Source: Listeria ilorinensis
GTDB taxonomy: Bacteria > Bacillota > Bacilli > Lactobacillales > Listeriaceae
Direction of reading: 5' to 3'
DNA length: 64,000 nt
NCBI RefSeq assembly: GCF_913566895.1
Contig: NZ_CAJYCN010000001.1
Location: forward strand, 288,413-352,412
Below are positions 41,022-50,391 of this stretch, piece after piece. The translations under genes and the position numbers were made by a program. The notes under the pieces are model-generated. The model did not search any database and was not told where the DNA came from. It saw nothing but the letters and a program-made list of their open reading frames with translations. The first letter of the stretch is position 1. Each line of letters opens with the position of its first letter.

Positions 41022-41885
41022 TTGAAATCATTACGCAATCAAAAAATTGGTTTAATCGCGTGTTCGAACGGTCGAGATAGCGATCAGCGCCCTGAAATAG
41101 AAAAAATGAAAACTTTTCTTGCTGAAACCTATCATATTCAAACAGTTGAAGCAGCTACACTGTATAAAAAGCAGGGGCGATTGGAAAGTGGAACTCCAAA
41201 AGAACGGGCAGAAGCGCTTCATCAGCTTTACAAAGACGAAGAAGTCAAGGCTATTTTTGATCTTTCAGGAGGAGATTTGGCCAATCAAGTGTTACCATAC
41301 TTGGATTTTGAATGGATTAAAGCACATTCCAAGCCATTCATTGGTTATAGCGACTTGACAAGCCTCCTCAATCCGATTTATAAGTTTACAGGACTGCAAG
41401 GCTACTATTTTTTACTGACGAATATCATTCGATCTGCCACCAGTCGAACAGCATTTGAGAAAATATTCATCAACTGCCAGCCAATTGAACTGCAAGGCAA
41501 ATGGATAGGCCAGCAGAAGTGTATGGAAGGAATTGTGATCGGTGGGAACATCCGCTGCTTATTGAAGCTAGCAGGAACACCATATTTTCCAGATGTTCAA
41601 AATAAGGTTGTCTTATTGGAAGCACTCAGCGGGTTGGAGGCTCGACTGGAGGCTTATATTGCGCAGTACGAGCAGCTAGGTGTTTTTGAAAATTGTGCCG
41701 GGATACTGGCAGGACAATTTACAGAAGCGTCAGAGAACGGATTGGATGGCTTTATAAACGAGCTTTTTCGGGATTTGAGTTTTCGATACGACATTCCAGT
41801 ATTTCGAACTAGCCAAATTGGGCATGCGAAAGCTTCGATTCCTTTTTCAATAGGAGAAAAAATCTCTATGCAAACAAAATTTTGA
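41022..41885 (+). CDS. S66-family peptidase (LD-carboxypeptidase/MccF-like)
   Basis: A 287-residue cytosolic serine peptidase. The nucleophile serine is in IGYSDLTSLL (about 110), with a glutamate in VVLLEALSG (near 200) and a histidine in QIGHAKASIPFSIG (near 267). This is the Ser-Glu-His triad of the S66 family. Members trim tetrapeptides of recycled peptidoglycan or cleave microcin C-like antibiotics. The TTG start at 41022 is preceded by ATGGGGG. It is transcribed alone. Confidence 0.87.
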   Translation: MKSLRNQKIGLIACSNGRDSDQRPEIEKMKTFLAETYHIQTVEAATLYKKQGRLESGTPKERAEALHQLYKDEEVKAIFDLSGGDLANQVLPYLDFEWIKAHSKPFIGYSDLTSLLNPIYKFTGLQGYYFLLTNIIRSATSRTAFEKIFINCQPIELQGKWIGQQKCMEGIVIGGNIRCLLKLAGTPYFPDVQNKVVLLEALSGLEARLEAYIAQYEQLGVFENCAGILAGQFTEASENGLDGFINELFRDLSFRYDIPVFRTSQIGHAKASIPFSIGEKISMQTKF

Positions 41886-41952
41886 TTAATATTATTCACT
41901 TTGGGAGATTTGTAGTATAATCTTTGTAGTCAACGTAGAGGAGGAAACAGAA

Positions 41953-42348
41953 GTGGGTTTTTTAGAAGCGTATATTCTTTATTGGAAGAATTATATCAAT
42001 TTTTATGGACGGTCTGAGCGGAAAGAGTTTTGGTATGTTTTTGTTTGGAACCTTCTGATCTGGGGTATTCTTGGAGGACTTTGTTCTGTTACAGGATTAC
42101 CAGAAATCTTGGCGAAAGGCGTGACTTTTGCTGAACTAATGTCACAATCTAGCTTGTTGGCTATTACTTTAGTGGTTATTTGGCTATTTAGTTTGGCTAA
42201 TTTTATCCCACTGTTGAGTTTAGTTATTCGGCGCTTACGTGATGCAGGACGAAATGTATGGCTCATATTGTTAGGTTTCATCCCGATTATTGGTCATTTG
42301 ATTATTTTAGCCTTGATGTACTTTCCAAGTAAAAAAGAAGATTATTAA
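41953..42348 (+). CDS. DUF805 family membrane protein
   Basis: A 131-residue protein with three membrane segments and the family signature YWKNYINFYGRSERKEFWYVFVWN near the N-terminus plus RRLRDAGRNVWLILLGFIPIIG. Function is unknown. The GTG start at 41953 follows GAGGAGGAAAC. A TATAAT lies about 35 bases upstream. Confidence 0.85.
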   Translation: MGFLEAYILYWKNYINFYGRSERKEFWYVFVWNLLIWGILGGLCSVTGLPEILAKGVTFAELMSQSSLLAITLVVIWLFSLANFIPLLSLVIRRLRDAGRNVWLILLGFIPIIGHLIILALMYFPSKKEDY

Positions 42349-42352
42349 GTGT

Positions 42353-42391
42353 AATCTAACGAGTATCTGACAAATATTCGTTAGATTTTTT
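42353..42391 (+). terminator. DUF805 gene terminator
   Basis: AATCTAACGAGTAT (42353-42366) pairs with ATATTCGTTAGATT (42374-42387), with one G-T pair, followed by T. Confidence 0.8.
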
Positions 42392-42474
42392 ATTGAAATT
42401 CATGTAAGCGGAATAGTGTAAAAAGCTTTGTATAAATGGTAACATAGAGAAAAAGCAGAAAAGGAGAGTTCAAA

Positions 42475-42807
42475 ATGAAAGTTGAAGGGCTACTTGGCTT
42501 TTTAGGGGCAGCGCTGGGTATTGGGTTTTCATTGATGGTATTAACAATTCCAGGAATCTCACAAGCGCTCGAAGAAGAGTCGACATTCTTTTATTTATTG
42601 ACATTAGGGTCATTGCTGCTTTCGGCTGTTGGATTGATTGGTTCGTTTGTTGTAGCGCATAAACCACGCTTAGGCGGAGCTATGATGGTAGCAGCTGCAA
42701 TCGGTTGTACAATGTCCGTGTCATTGATGTTTTTGGTACCAATCGTCCTGTTGGCTGTTGGTGGGCTGATTGCACTTGTGAATTATGAAGAAGGTTTAAC
42801 AGAATAA
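42475..42807 (+). CDS. small membrane protein of unknown function
   Basis: A 110-residue protein with three to four hydrophobic segments, glycine- and alanine-rich (EGLLGFLGAALGIGFSLMVL, AVGLIGSFVVAHKPRLGGAMM). It resembles DUF4064-like proteins in layout. GGAGAG precedes the ATG. Two tandem hairpins follow. Confidence 0.72.
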   Translation: MKVEGLLGFLGAALGIGFSLMVLTIPGISQALEEESTFFYLLTLGSLLLSAVGLIGSFVVAHKPRLGGAMMVAAAIGCTMSVSLMFLVPIVLLAVGGLIALVNYEEGLTE

Positions 42808-42811
42808 ATGT

Positions 42812-42858
42812 AAAAAGCCGTCCATCGAAACCCGTAAATTTCGATGGACGGCTTTTTT
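42812..42858 (+). terminator. terminator of the small membrane protein gene
   Basis: A long stem, AAGCCGTCCATCGAAA with TTTCGATGGACGGCTT, ends in a T run. Confidence 0.85.
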
Positions 42859-42863
42859 GGATC

Positions 42864-42889
42864 AATAAAGTAAGTGCCGTTACTTTATT
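42864..42889. other. second hairpin after the small membrane protein gene
   Basis: AATAAAGTAA (42864-42873) and TTACTTTATT (42880-42889) form a perfect 10-bp stem with a 6-base loop, just 6 bases after a complete terminator. It may be a backup terminator or an operator. Confidence 0.45.
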
Positions 42890-43093
42890 TTGAGAAACTA
42901 AAGCAAGTTTATCATAGCATAGAATTATTTTTTAGTCTGTGCCTATTTATTGAACAATTTGTGTAGATTTTGAAGATAGAAATGCGAACATATTATTAAT
43001 TTTTTGTAAATCCGACTTAAGAAGGATTAAGGTATTTTCTGGGGTATGCTACAATTAAAAGTAATTCGAAAATTTGTATAAGGAAGTGACCCA

Positions 43094-43756
43094 GTGGATT
43101 TCATTACATGGATAATTGATTTTATTTTACACATTGACCAACATTTAGTCGAAATAATAAATGCTTTTGGGATTTGGACGTACATCATTCTGTTTTTAAT
43201 TGTTTTTATCGAGACAGGTCTAGTTGTGTTTCCGTTCTTGCCGGGAGACTCGTTGTTGTTTGCAGCGGGGGCATTAGCAGTACTAGATGGTTCGATTTTA
43301 CATATCGTGCCGTTGATTATTGTTTTATGGTTAGCTGCAGTACTGGGAGATACAGTGAACTACCACATTGGTAAAAAAATTGGCACATCGATACCCGAGG
43401 ATAGTTGGTTTGGTAAAATTATCAACCGTGAAAAAATGGAAAAAGCTGAGGCATTTTTCAATAAACATGGTGGGAAAACGATTTTTATCGCTCGCTTTAT
43501 GCCATTTATCCGGACATTTGCACCATTTGTTGCCGGTGCTAGCCGCATGAACTACCGTTATTTCTTAACATATAATGTACTTGGTGCGACAATTTGGGTA
43601 TTGCTTTGTACGTTGGCAGGATATTTCTTCGGGAATATTCCAATCGTGAAGGATAACTTCTCAGTTGTAGTGTTAGGCATCATTTTCGTTTCACTTATTC
43701 CAATGATTGTTTCGGTTATTAAGAGTAAAAGAACGAAAAAGAGTGAACTTGAATAA
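43094..43756 (+). CDS. DedA-family membrane protein
   Basis: A 220-residue membrane protein of the DedA/SNARE-associated group, probably a lipid scramblase acting on carrier lipids or phospholipids. Signatures are FPFLPGDSLLFAAGALA, VLGDTVNYHIGKKIG and the re-entrant motif KTIFIARFMPFIRTFAPFVAGASRM. The GTG start at 43094 follows AAGGAAGTG. A terminator follows. Confidence 0.92.
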   Translation: MDFITWIIDFILHIDQHLVEIINAFGIWTYIILFLIVFIETGLVVFPFLPGDSLLFAAGALAVLDGSILHIVPLIIVLWLAAVLGDTVNYHIGKKIGTSIPEDSWFGKIINREKMEKAEAFFNKHGGKTIFIARFMPFIRTFAPFVAGASRMNYRYFLTYNVLGATIWVLLCTLAGYFFGNIPIVKDNFSVVVLGIIFVSLIPMIVSVIKSKRTKKSELE

Positions 43757-43762
43757 TGATTG

Positions 43763-43796
43763 AAAAAACGGACTTCGAGATGGAAGTCCGTTTTTT
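43763..43796 (+). terminator. DedA gene terminator
   Basis: AAAAAACGGACTTC pairs with GAAGTCCGTTTTTT. Confidence 0.85.
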
Positions 43797-43810
43797 AGTA
43801 TGTGAGTAGA

Positions 43811-43849
43811 AAGAGCTAAAGCAGGATAAAATGGACTTTAGCTCTTTTT
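43811..43849. terminator. hairpin at the 3' end of the 177-residue gene
   Basis: AAGAGCTAAAG (43811-43821) pairs with CTTTAGCTCTT (43836-43846). The plus-strand copy has the better T run. The stem includes the stop codon of the minus-strand gene. Confidence 0.55.
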
Positions 43850-44371
43850 AGTTGTTATTTTCCCATTAATATCTGAGAAATGTGCAACTGTAATATCTTT
43901 CCCTGTTTGAATGAATGTCAGGTCAAATTGCGGGGAAGATTGGGCAATGGAAGCTGCTACTTTATTAGGATCTAGTCCCTTTTTCAGTGGCAGGTTAAAA
44001 ACGCAGATACGGCGGTTGTTTGAAAGGGTGTAATATTCATTATCACTTAAAAGCAGCGACGGATTTTTTATAGATGAAAATTGTGCAACTTCTTTTGGAA
44101 TCGCTAGCTTTACATCAATTTCTTCCATCGCGTAAAGTTGTCTCGTCAAGATCGGGCTTAGTGAAAAAGGAACAATGATTTCGAGTTGCTCGCCTTTTAC
44201 TTGGATATTTGCTGGTTGGATATCAACATTTTTTTCTGAAAAGAGATTCTGGACAGTCTCAGATGAAATTTTTGTCTTTTCAGTCTCGGGGGCAGGGCTT
44301 TTAAAAACAACAAATAACGTTGTAAAGAGGATGCAACCCATAAGTATGATGAATAGATATTTGGTTTTCAA
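43838..44371 (-). CDS. membrane-anchored protein of unknown function
   Basis: A 177-residue protein with one N-terminal helix (about 5-24) and an extracellular domain. No family is recognised. The domain contains IQVKGEQLEIIVPFSLSPILTRQL and VAHFSDINGKI. The TTG at 44371 is chosen because AGGAGG sits 8 bases before it; the longer frame from ATG 44401 would put that site inside the gene. It lies divergent to arcA. Confidence 0.7.
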   Translation of the reverse strand: MKTKYLFIILMGCILFTTLFVVFKSPAPETEKTKISSETVQNLFSEKNVDIQPANIQVKGEQLEIIVPFSLSPILTRQLYAMEEIDVKLAIPKEVAQFSSIKNPSLLLSDNEYYTLSNNRRICVFNLPLKKGLDPNKVAASIAQSSPQFDLTFIQTGKDITVAHFSDINGKITTKKS

Positions 44372-44492
44372 GTACTGTCCTCCTAAAATAATTTCATTCA
44401 TATTTTATCATAGTATAAAAAGCTTTTCTTCCCGTTTTTTTCGTATGAAAGAGAAAAAATAGGGTACTAATGTAGAAAGGATGTGAGATGTA

Positions 44493-45719
44493 ATGAAACC
44501 GATATTTAATATTCATTCGGAAATTGCCCCTTTAAGACAAGTTATTGTGAAACGACCAGGGCGGGAATTGGAGAATTTGACGCCAGATTATTTGAAAGAG
44601 CTGCTTTTTGATGATATTCCGTTTCTGCCGATCATTCAAAAGGAGCATGATTTTTTTGTGAAAACTTTGCAAGATAATGGAGCAGACGTACTTTATCTGG
44701 AAAAGTTGATGGCAGAGGCCATTGAATATTCTGGGAAAAGGGAACAGTTTCTGGATGATGTGATTCGTGAAGCTAATCAACATGGCGATGCGGCGCAGCA
44801 TTTAAAGGAATATCTGCTTGCATTTAATAATGAGCAGCTGATTGAAAAGGCTATGGCTGGTGTTCGTAAAGATGAATTGCCCACGCAAAAACGGGTTCAT
44901 CTTGATGAAATGATGGAACAGCCGTATCCCTTTTATCTTGATCCGCTACCCAATCTTTATTTTACGCGAGATCCAGCAGCAGTCATTGGTCATGGAATCT
45001 CAATCAACCCAATGTTTCAGCCGGCTAGGCGAAGAGAATCATATTTCATTTCTTTTATCTTAAAAAACCATCCGTCTTTTGTGCAAAATCCGCCACCTGT
45101 CTGGCTGGATCGCAACATGCCTCATTCGCTTGAAGGTGGCGATGAATTGGTACTAAACAGGGAGACGCTTTTAATTGGTGTATCAGAACGAACAGATGCC
45201 AGATCTATTGAGCAGCTGGCTCGTAACTTGTTTGTTCAAAATGGAGAGATAAAACAGGTGATTGCTTTAGAAATTCCTGAAACACGAGCTTTCATGCATC
45301 TAGATACTGTTTTTACAATGGTCAGTGAGGCACAGTTTACGATCCATCCCAAAATTTTATCAGCGAGTGGTGAGTTGAACGCCTATGTTTTGGTATGGGA
45401 CAAGCAAGCGGAAGATTTGAATATACATATCCGACGTGATTTTCAGCAGCTTCTAAAAGAGTTACTGCAAGTGCCAGAAATAGACTTGATTCCATGCGGT
45501 GGAGAAGATGAGATTGCTTCAGCGCGGGAACAATGGAATGACGGCGCCAATACGTTGGCTATCGCTCCTGGAGAAGTCATTACATATGATCGGAATCAGG
45601 TATCAAATCGTCTGCTGCGTGAACATGGCATCAAGGTCCACGAAGTCATCAGTTCAGAATTATCCAGAGGAAGAGGCGGACCAAGATGTATGACGATGCC
45701 TATTTATCGCGAAAAATAG
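44493..45719 (+). CDS. arcA: arginine deiminase
   Basis: A 408-residue enzyme that hydrolyses arginine to citrulline and ammonia. The catalytic cysteine is in the C-terminal [14 protein letters not shown], and the other active-site groups are in [23 protein letters not shown] and HLDTVFTM. The length is normal. It is usually part of an ADI operon with arcB and arcC, but neither is next to it here. In Listeria it is involved in acid tolerance. GGATGTGAG precedes the ATG. Confidence 0.96.
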   Translation: MKPIFNIHSEIAPLRQVIVKRPGRELENLTPDYLKELLFDDIPFLPIIQKEHDFFVKTLQDNGADVLYLEKLMAEAIEYSGKREQFLDDVIREANQHGDAAQHLKEYLLAFNNEQLIEKAMAGVRKDELPTQKRVHLDEMMEQPYPFYLDPLPNLYFTRDPAAVIGHGISINPMFQPARRRESYFISFILKNHPSFVQNPPPVWLDRNMPHSLEGGDELVLNRETLLIGVSERTDARSIEQLARNLFVQNGEIKQVIALEIPETRAFMHLDTVFTMVSEAQFTIHPKILSASGELNAYVLVWDKQAEDLNIHIRRDFQQLLKELLQVPEIDLIPCGGEDEIASAREQWNDGANTLAIAPGEVITYDRNQVSNRLLREHGIKVHEVISSELSRGRGGPRCMTMPIYREK

Positions 45720-45788
45720 GAATTTTCGGCTTGTTAAAAGGAAGAAAAATCCGTTGTTTACAAGTTTATACAACTTTGCGGAAAAGCA

Positions 45789-45884
45789 TTGTGACACTAA
45801 TATGCCTATGGTATAGTAAACACATCACAGTTACAAAAATAATTTTATGAAATTATTGAAGCTCGAAAAAGGCTGTGGTATAAT
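45789..45884 (+). promoter_or_regulatory. tandem promoters of rpsF-ssb-rpsR
   Basis: Two well-spaced pairs are seen: TTGTGA (45789-45794) with TATAGT (45812-45817), and TTGAAG (45856-45861) with TATAAT (45879-45884), both 17 bases apart. Confidence 0.75.
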
Positions 45885-45890
45885 AATTTA

Positions 45891-46019
45891 TTGTGAGTAA
45901 TTATAAATTATTCCTTGCTCGATTCTAATCGGAAATGAGCGAAAGGCTCCCGGAAGATTAGGGATATAACTGATTTCAGTTATATCAGAGCCGCTAAGAC
46001 CACAAGGAGGTGTAAAGAG
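45891..46019 (+). promoter_or_regulatory. rpsF mRNA leader, candidate S6:S18 autoregulatory element
   Basis: A 130-nt structured leader. GATATAACTG (from 45962) and CAGTTATATC form a 10-bp hairpin, and a CCGGAAG segment lies in a second region of pairing. S6:S18 leaders known in many bacteria carry a CCG-containing hairpin bound by the S6-S18 pair. The assignment rests on position and a general resemblance. Confidence 0.5.
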
Positions 46020-46313
46020 ATGGCAAGAAAGTACGAAATCATGTACATCATCCGCCCAAATATCGAAGAGGACGAAAAGAAAGCGCTAGTTGAGCGTTTT
46101 GACGGAATCCTAACTGATAATGGTGCGGAGATCATCGAATCGAAAGAATGGGGTAAACGTCGCTTGGCTTATGAGATCCAAGACTTCCGTGAAGGATTTT
46201 ACCACATCGTGAAAATCTCTGCTGAAAATGCAGATTCGATCAATGAATTCGACCGTTTAGCAAAAATCACTGACGGCATTATGCGTCATATCGTTGTTAA
46301 AGAAGAAGACTAA
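46020..46313 (+). CDS. rpsF: 30S ribosomal protein S6
   Basis: A 97-residue protein of the S6 family ([45 protein letters not shown]). It binds S18 in the central domain of the small subunit. AAGGAGGTG precedes the ATG. It is first in the rpsF-ssb-rpsR operon. Confidence 0.97.
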   Translation: MARKYEIMYIIRPNIEEDEKKALVERFDGILTDNGAEIIESKEWGKRRLAYEIQDFREGFYHIVKISAENADSINEFDRLAKITDGIMRHIVVKEED

Positions 46314-46370
46314 GAATTTATTCAAGGTTAGAGACCTTGATTTTACAAATCGAGAGGAGGTTGGTTCTGC

Positions 46371-46901
46371 ATGATGAACCGTGTAGTTTTAGTAGGCCGT
46401 TTGACAAAAGACCCTGAGCTTCGTTATACGCCAGCTGGTGTGGCGGTAGCAACTTTTACACTAGCAGTTAATCGTACTTTTACGAATCAACAAGGCGAAC
46501 GGGAAGCTGATTTTATCAATTGTGTTGTCTGGCGTAAACCGGCAGAAAACGTAGCAAACTTTCTTCGTAAAGGAAGTCTTGCTGGCGTCGATGGTCGTGT
46601 CCAAACGCGTAATTATGAAGGGCAAGATGGAAAGCGTGTCTACGTGACAGAAGTAGTTGCTGAAAGCGTTCAGTTCTTGGAGCCGAAAAACGCAAACAAT
46701 GGTGGCGGAAATGGCTATCAGGCAAATGCGGGAGGCGGCTATGGCGGTGGTTACAACCAGGGTGCACCTAGTTCTAATAGCAGCTATGGTCAGAACCAGA
46801 ACCAGCAACAAACTCCATCTCAAGGATTCCAGCAAAATAATGACCCATTTGCTAGCGATGGTAAACCGATCGACATTTCTGATGACGATCTGCCATTCTA
46901 A
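46371..46901 (+). CDS. ssb: single-stranded DNA-binding protein
   Basis: A 176-residue SSB with an OB-fold domain (about 1-105; [23 protein letters not shown]), a flexible Gly/Gln/Asn-rich linker, and the C-terminal tip DDDLPF that recruits partner proteins. Two consecutive ATG codons lie at 46371 and 46374; GAGGAGG is about 9 bases before. It lies between S6 and S18 as usual. Confidence 0.97.
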   Translation: MMNRVVLVGRLTKDPELRYTPAGVAVATFTLAVNRTFTNQQGEREADFINCVVWRKPAENVANFLRKGSLAGVDGRVQTRNYEGQDGKRVYVTEVVAESVQFLEPKNANNGGGNGYQANAGGGYGGGYNQGAPSSNSSYGQNQNQQQTPSQGFQQNNDPFASDGKPIDISDDDLPF

Positions 46902-46957
46902 GTGAATGTTTGGTTGAAAAAAGCCGGACCGATTTTAAAGTAGAGGAGGAGAAAAAC

Positions 46958-47197
46958 ATGGCTGGAGGACGTAGAGGCGGACGCCGTCGGAAAAAAGTTT
47001 GCTATTTCACTGCAAACGGAATCACTCACATCGACTATAAAGATGTTGAGCTTCTTAAAAAATTCGTTTCCGAACGCGGAAAAATCTTACCTCGTCGTGT
47101 AACTGGTACAAGCGCTAAATACCAACGTAAACTAACTGTTGCGATCAAACGCGCTCGTCAAATGGCATTACTTCCATTTGTTGCAGACGAAAAATAA
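46958..47197 (+). CDS. rpsR: 30S ribosomal protein S18
   Basis: A 79-residue basic protein ([44 protein letters not shown]). It partners S6. The ATG at 46958 follows GAGGAGG; the frame is open further upstream, but no ribosome binding site supports that. A terminator follows. Confidence 0.97.
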   Translation: MAGGRRGGRRRKKVCYFTANGITHIDYKDVELLKKFVSERGKILPRRVTGTSAKYQRKLTVAIKRARQMALLPFVADEK

Positions 47198-47208
47198 TCA
47201 ATCATTTC

Positions 47209-47252
47209 AAGCAGGGCTTTTCGATTTTTTATCGAAGGGTCCTGCTTTTTTC
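47209..47252 (+). terminator. rpsF-ssb-rpsR operon terminator
   Basis: AGCAGGGCTTTTCGAT pairs with ATCGAAGGGTCCTGCT, then T. Confidence 0.85.
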
Positions 47253-47512
47253 TTCAGAAGACTATTTTTGAATAGATGTTCCAAAAACTTGAGGGAGACT
47301 TGAAAAAAAGTTTATTAAAGAGAAAATTCTGTCTATATAGCTTGTGAGGGTAAAGTAAATCTTTCAATTAACAAATTGAAAATTCTGATAATAATACTAA
47401 AAAATCAAAAAAAACCTCGATTTTGGTTGTTTATGACAAAAAACAGGCATTTCATTACATTTTTCGTTTTTGATGTGAGATTCATTGTAAAATAGTAATG
47501 GAGGTGGATCCA
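47253..47512. other. agr upstream region
   Basis: A 260-base AT-rich stretch without a gene. The agr promoter must be within it. TTTCATTACATTT (near 47450) and TTCATTGTAAAA (near 47481) are similar tracts and could include the AgrA-binding repeats. No confident hexamer pair was found. Confidence 0.4.
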
Positions 47513-48127
47513 TTGAACAGCGCAAGTGAAAAAGTTGCTTTTTCTGAAAGATTAGCTGATCGCATCATTTCTAAGGAAAGATGGATAGATGATGAGGAAG
47601 GCTATTTGAAGGTAAAGTATGGTCTTGAAATTATGATCATCAATGGCTCAAAACTGGCGATCGTCTATGGTGTGTCTTTAGTTTTTGGTTTGTTTTTCCA
47701 AACTCTTTTGACGCATGCAGGCTATTTGGTCTTAAGGCGCTATTCGTTTGGTTTACATGCGAAATCTAGCGTTGCCTGCACGATTGTAAGTTTGGCAATG
47801 TTTGTTGCTGGACCATTATTATTCCAAAATGTTCCTAGCAATAATCTAGCTGTGCTCATTGTTTTCACGTTTGTGCTGCTCTGTATGATAGGGTATGCTC
47901 CGGCAGATACGGAAAGTCTGCCACTTGTTGGTGAACAAGAACGGAAAAAATTAAAGAGAAAAGCGATTATTAGTACTGTGGTTTTAACGGGAATTACAGT
48001 ACTAATACCAATCGCAGAGATGAAAACACTGATCATGTTAGGGTCTGTTTATCAGGTGCTTACCATCCACCCAGTCACGTATAAAATTTTGAAAAGGAGG
48101 TATCGGAATTATGAGATTTACGAGTAA
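47513..48127 (+). CDS. agrB: AgrB, peptide-processing membrane protease
   Basis: A 204-residue membrane protein that cleaves AgrD and forms the thiolactone signal peptide. The catalytic histidine and cysteine lie in GLHAKSSVACTI (His about 82, Cys about 89), seven residues apart as in other AgrB proteins. Five to six helices are seen. The TTG at 47513 follows GGAGGTG by 6 bases and gives the usual Listeria length; the open frame starts at ATG 47498, which overlaps that site. It overlaps agrD by 17 bases. Confidence 0.93.
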   Translation: MNSASEKVAFSERLADRIISKERWIDDEEGYLKVKYGLEIMIINGSKLAIVYGVSLVFGLFFQTLLTHAGYLVLRRYSFGLHAKSSVACTIVSLAMFVAGPLLFQNVPSNNLAVLIVFTFVLLCMIGYAPADTESLPLVGEQERKKLKRKAIISTVVLTGITVLIPIAEMKTLIMLGSVYQVLTIHPVTYKILKRRYRNYEIYE

Positions 48128-48263
48128 AAAGTTTACTAATTTTGTTTCGGAAAAGATCGAAAAACAATCTATGAGAATTGCAGATAAGTCGAATAAATCT
48201 TCATGTGTATTACTTACATATGAACCGAAAAGTCCTTTTGTGAAAATGAATGATAACAAATAA
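48111..48263 (+). CDS. agrD: AgrD, autoinducing peptide precursor
   Basis: A 50-residue precursor, MRFTSKKFTNFVSEKIEKQS at the start, then the core SSCVLLT (Cys at 32) and the conserved recognition tail YEPKSPFVKM. The tail is the same as in L. monocytogenes AgrD, whose pentapeptide ring starts at the cysteine. By analogy the signal here would be the thiolactone of CVLLT. The ATG follows GAAAAGGAGG by 10 bases. It lies between agrB and agrC, as expected. Confidence 0.93.
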   Translation: MRFTSKKFTNFVSEKIEKQSMRIADKSNKSSCVLLTYEPKSPFVKMNDNK

Positions 48264-48318
48264 ATAGAAATATGATAGAATAGTTGGTGAACGGATCACT
48301 TTGAAATAACGGAGGATC

Positions 48319-49629
48319 ATGATGGGACCATCTATTCTAGGAGTTTTTGCTCAGATTTTTATTCTATTTCTATTAATAGAGATACTGACGGGAAAGTTAT
48401 TAAACTGGAAAGAGGGATTAACAGCCGTATTTTTTTGTACGATTGTCGTAATCCCTCTGTTTTTCTATATTGGTTATTGGGCTAATTTAGTTGTTATCGG
48501 TGTCTATGTGCTGATCTTATTCTTAATTAAGAAAAAAAGTCTAGCTTATGCGATGACGATACCACTTTTGGGCTATGTATTTCTGGTCATCGGTGACTAT
48601 ATTTGTAATGCGATTACTGTCCAATGGTTGAAACTATTTGATATGAGCGGTGTAACGCAAACTTACCATGTTGTGCTCATGTATATGTTTGTTGATATGT
48701 GCGTTTCAGTCGCGCTGGCCTATTTGACGAGTAAACTGGCGAAAAAATTCAGTATCGATGCACTGATCAATCAGAAAAAGTATGGATTGATCATTACGGC
48801 AACGATTTTATTTACATTGGTTATTTTTTATATCAATATTTACTTCGGATCGCTCAGTGGTTTTGATGTTGAGGTATTAAAATTTAACACGATTTTGTTC
48901 ACGCTTTACCTTGCAGGTTTGATGGGCATTCTTTTTCTGGTTATTCAAACAGCGATCAAAGAGCTTAAAATGAAAAATCAACGGGAACAATTGGAGCAAT
49001 TACAGGAATATACGGCAACACTTGAGTCGCTTCATAAGGAAATGCGAGTTTTCCGACATGATTATATCAATATAATCTCTACCTTAGCAGGATATATTGA
49101 GGAAAATGACATGACAGGGCTTAAAAATTATTTTGACAAAAATATCGTACCGATCAATCAGACGATCGAATCGAATAACTATAAGATTTCACTACTACAA
49201 AATATTCATATTACAGAATTAAAAGGCTTGATCGCGATTAAATTGATTCGCGCGCAGGAGCTGAAAATCGATGCTATTTTAGAAGTAGTAGAAGATATTT
49301 CTGAAATCAATATGCCAAGTGTGGATCTTTGTAAAGTAGTTGGCATTTTGCTCGATAATGCTGTTGAGGCTGCGCTTGAAAGTAAAAATAAAACGATTCG
49401 GCTAGCTGTGGTGAAAAAGCAGGATTCTACATTGATTGTGTTTGCTAATAGCATTCCGGATAATATGCCCCCTATCTATAAGATATTTGAGGAAGGTTTT
49501 TCTACGAAAGGAAGTGATCGTGGTTTGGGACTTGCCAGTCTCCGCGATACGCTTCAAAATCACCCCAATGTAGCACTAGATACAAAGGTGACTGATCGGG
49601 AGTTTATTCAGGAATTAGAAATCATGTGA
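48319..49629 (+). CDS. agrC: AgrC, quorum-sensing histidine kinase
   Basis: A 436-residue sensor. Six membrane segments (about 1-210) form the peptide receptor. The cytosolic part has the phosphoacceptor VFRHDYINIIS (His 247), the N-box VVGILLDNAVEAALES and the G-box KGSDRGLGLASL of the HPK10 group. GGAGG lies 7 bases before two consecutive ATG codons. It pairs with AgrA. Confidence 0.95.
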   Translation: MMGPSILGVFAQIFILFLLIEILTGKLLNWKEGLTAVFFCTIVVIPLFFYIGYWANLVVIGVYVLILFLIKKKSLAYAMTIPLLGYVFLVIGDYICNAITVQWLKLFDMSGVTQTYHVVLMYMFVDMCVSVALAYLTSKLAKKFSIDALINQKKYGLIITATILFTLVIFYINIYFGSLSGFDVEVLKFNTILFTLYLAGLMGILFLVIQTAIKELKMKNQREQLEQLQEYTATLESLHKEMRVFRHDYINIISTLAGYIEENDMTGLKNYFDKNIVPINQTIESNNYKISLLQNIHITELKGLIAIKLIRAQELKIDAILEVVEDISEINMPSVDLCKVVGILLDNAVEAALESKNKTIRLAVVKKQDSTLIVFANSIPDNMPPIYKIFEEGFSTKGSDRGLGLASLRDTLQNHPNVALDTKVTDREFIQELEIM

Positions 49630-49645
49630 AGGAATGAGGTTAAAT

Positions 49646-50389
49646 ATGTTACCGGTTTATGTTTGTGAAGATAATCGAGTTCAGCGAGAGCGGCTCACCA
49701 AATATATTCAAGATTACATCATGGTGGAACGTTTTGATATGGAACTCAAGCTTGCAACAGCAGACCCGTACGAAATGCTAGAACAACTCAAGAGCAATCA
49801 TCAAGGGAAAGGACTCTATTTTTTGGATATTGATTTGCAGCAACCGGATATGAACGGCTTTGAGCTGGCAACAGAAATTAGAAAAGTAGATCCGCGCGGG
49901 TTTATCATTTTTATTACGACGCATGCAGAACTTACTTATCTGACTTTCACATATAAAGTGGAAGCACTTGATTATATTATCAAAGACAATATCAATGAGC
50001 TTCAGGAACGAGTATTAAATTGCATGAAAAGTGTCGATCAGCGGATGATGGACGATAAAGAAACAGAGAAGTATTTTACTTTTCAGGTGTCTGACAAAAA
50101 GATTATTCATGAAAAAATGGATGATATCTTATTTTTTGAAACATCTTCTAAGATCCATAAAATTATTCTGCACGGAAAAAATCGACAGACAGAATTTTAT
50201 GCTAAGATGAAAGAGATCGAGAAGCTTCTTGGAGAACCATTTTATAGATGCCACCGTTCTTATCTGGTCAATAAAGATAATATCAGTGAGCTTGATCTGG
50301 CAAATGGAGTGGTTGTGATGTCAAATGGTGAAGAATGCATCGCTTCGGCTAAGCTGATGAGAGGGCTAAAAGTAAAAATGAAGATTTAG
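49646..50389 (+). CDS. agrA: AgrA, LytTR-family response regulator
   Basis: A 247-residue regulator. The receiver domain has CEDN near the N-terminus, the phosphorylated Asp in LYFLDIDLQQPDMNGFE, and the C-terminal LytTR DNA-binding domain (FYRCHRSYLVNKDNISELDLANG). It activates the agr promoter. ATG 49646 is chosen over 49634 because GAGG lies 6 bases before it. A terminator closes the operon. Confidence 0.95.
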   Translation: MLPVYVCEDNRVQRERLTKYIQDYIMVERFDMELKLATADPYEMLEQLKSNHQGKGLYFLDIDLQQPDMNGFELATEIRKVDPRGFIIFITTHAELTYLTFTYKVEALDYIIKDNINELQERVLNCMKSVDQRMMDDKETEKYFTFQVSDKKIIHEKMDDILFFETSSKIHKIILHGKNRQTEFYAKMKEIEKLLGEPFYRCHRSYLVNKDNISELDLANGVVVMSNGEECIASAKLMRGLKVKMKI

Positions 50390-50391
50390 TG

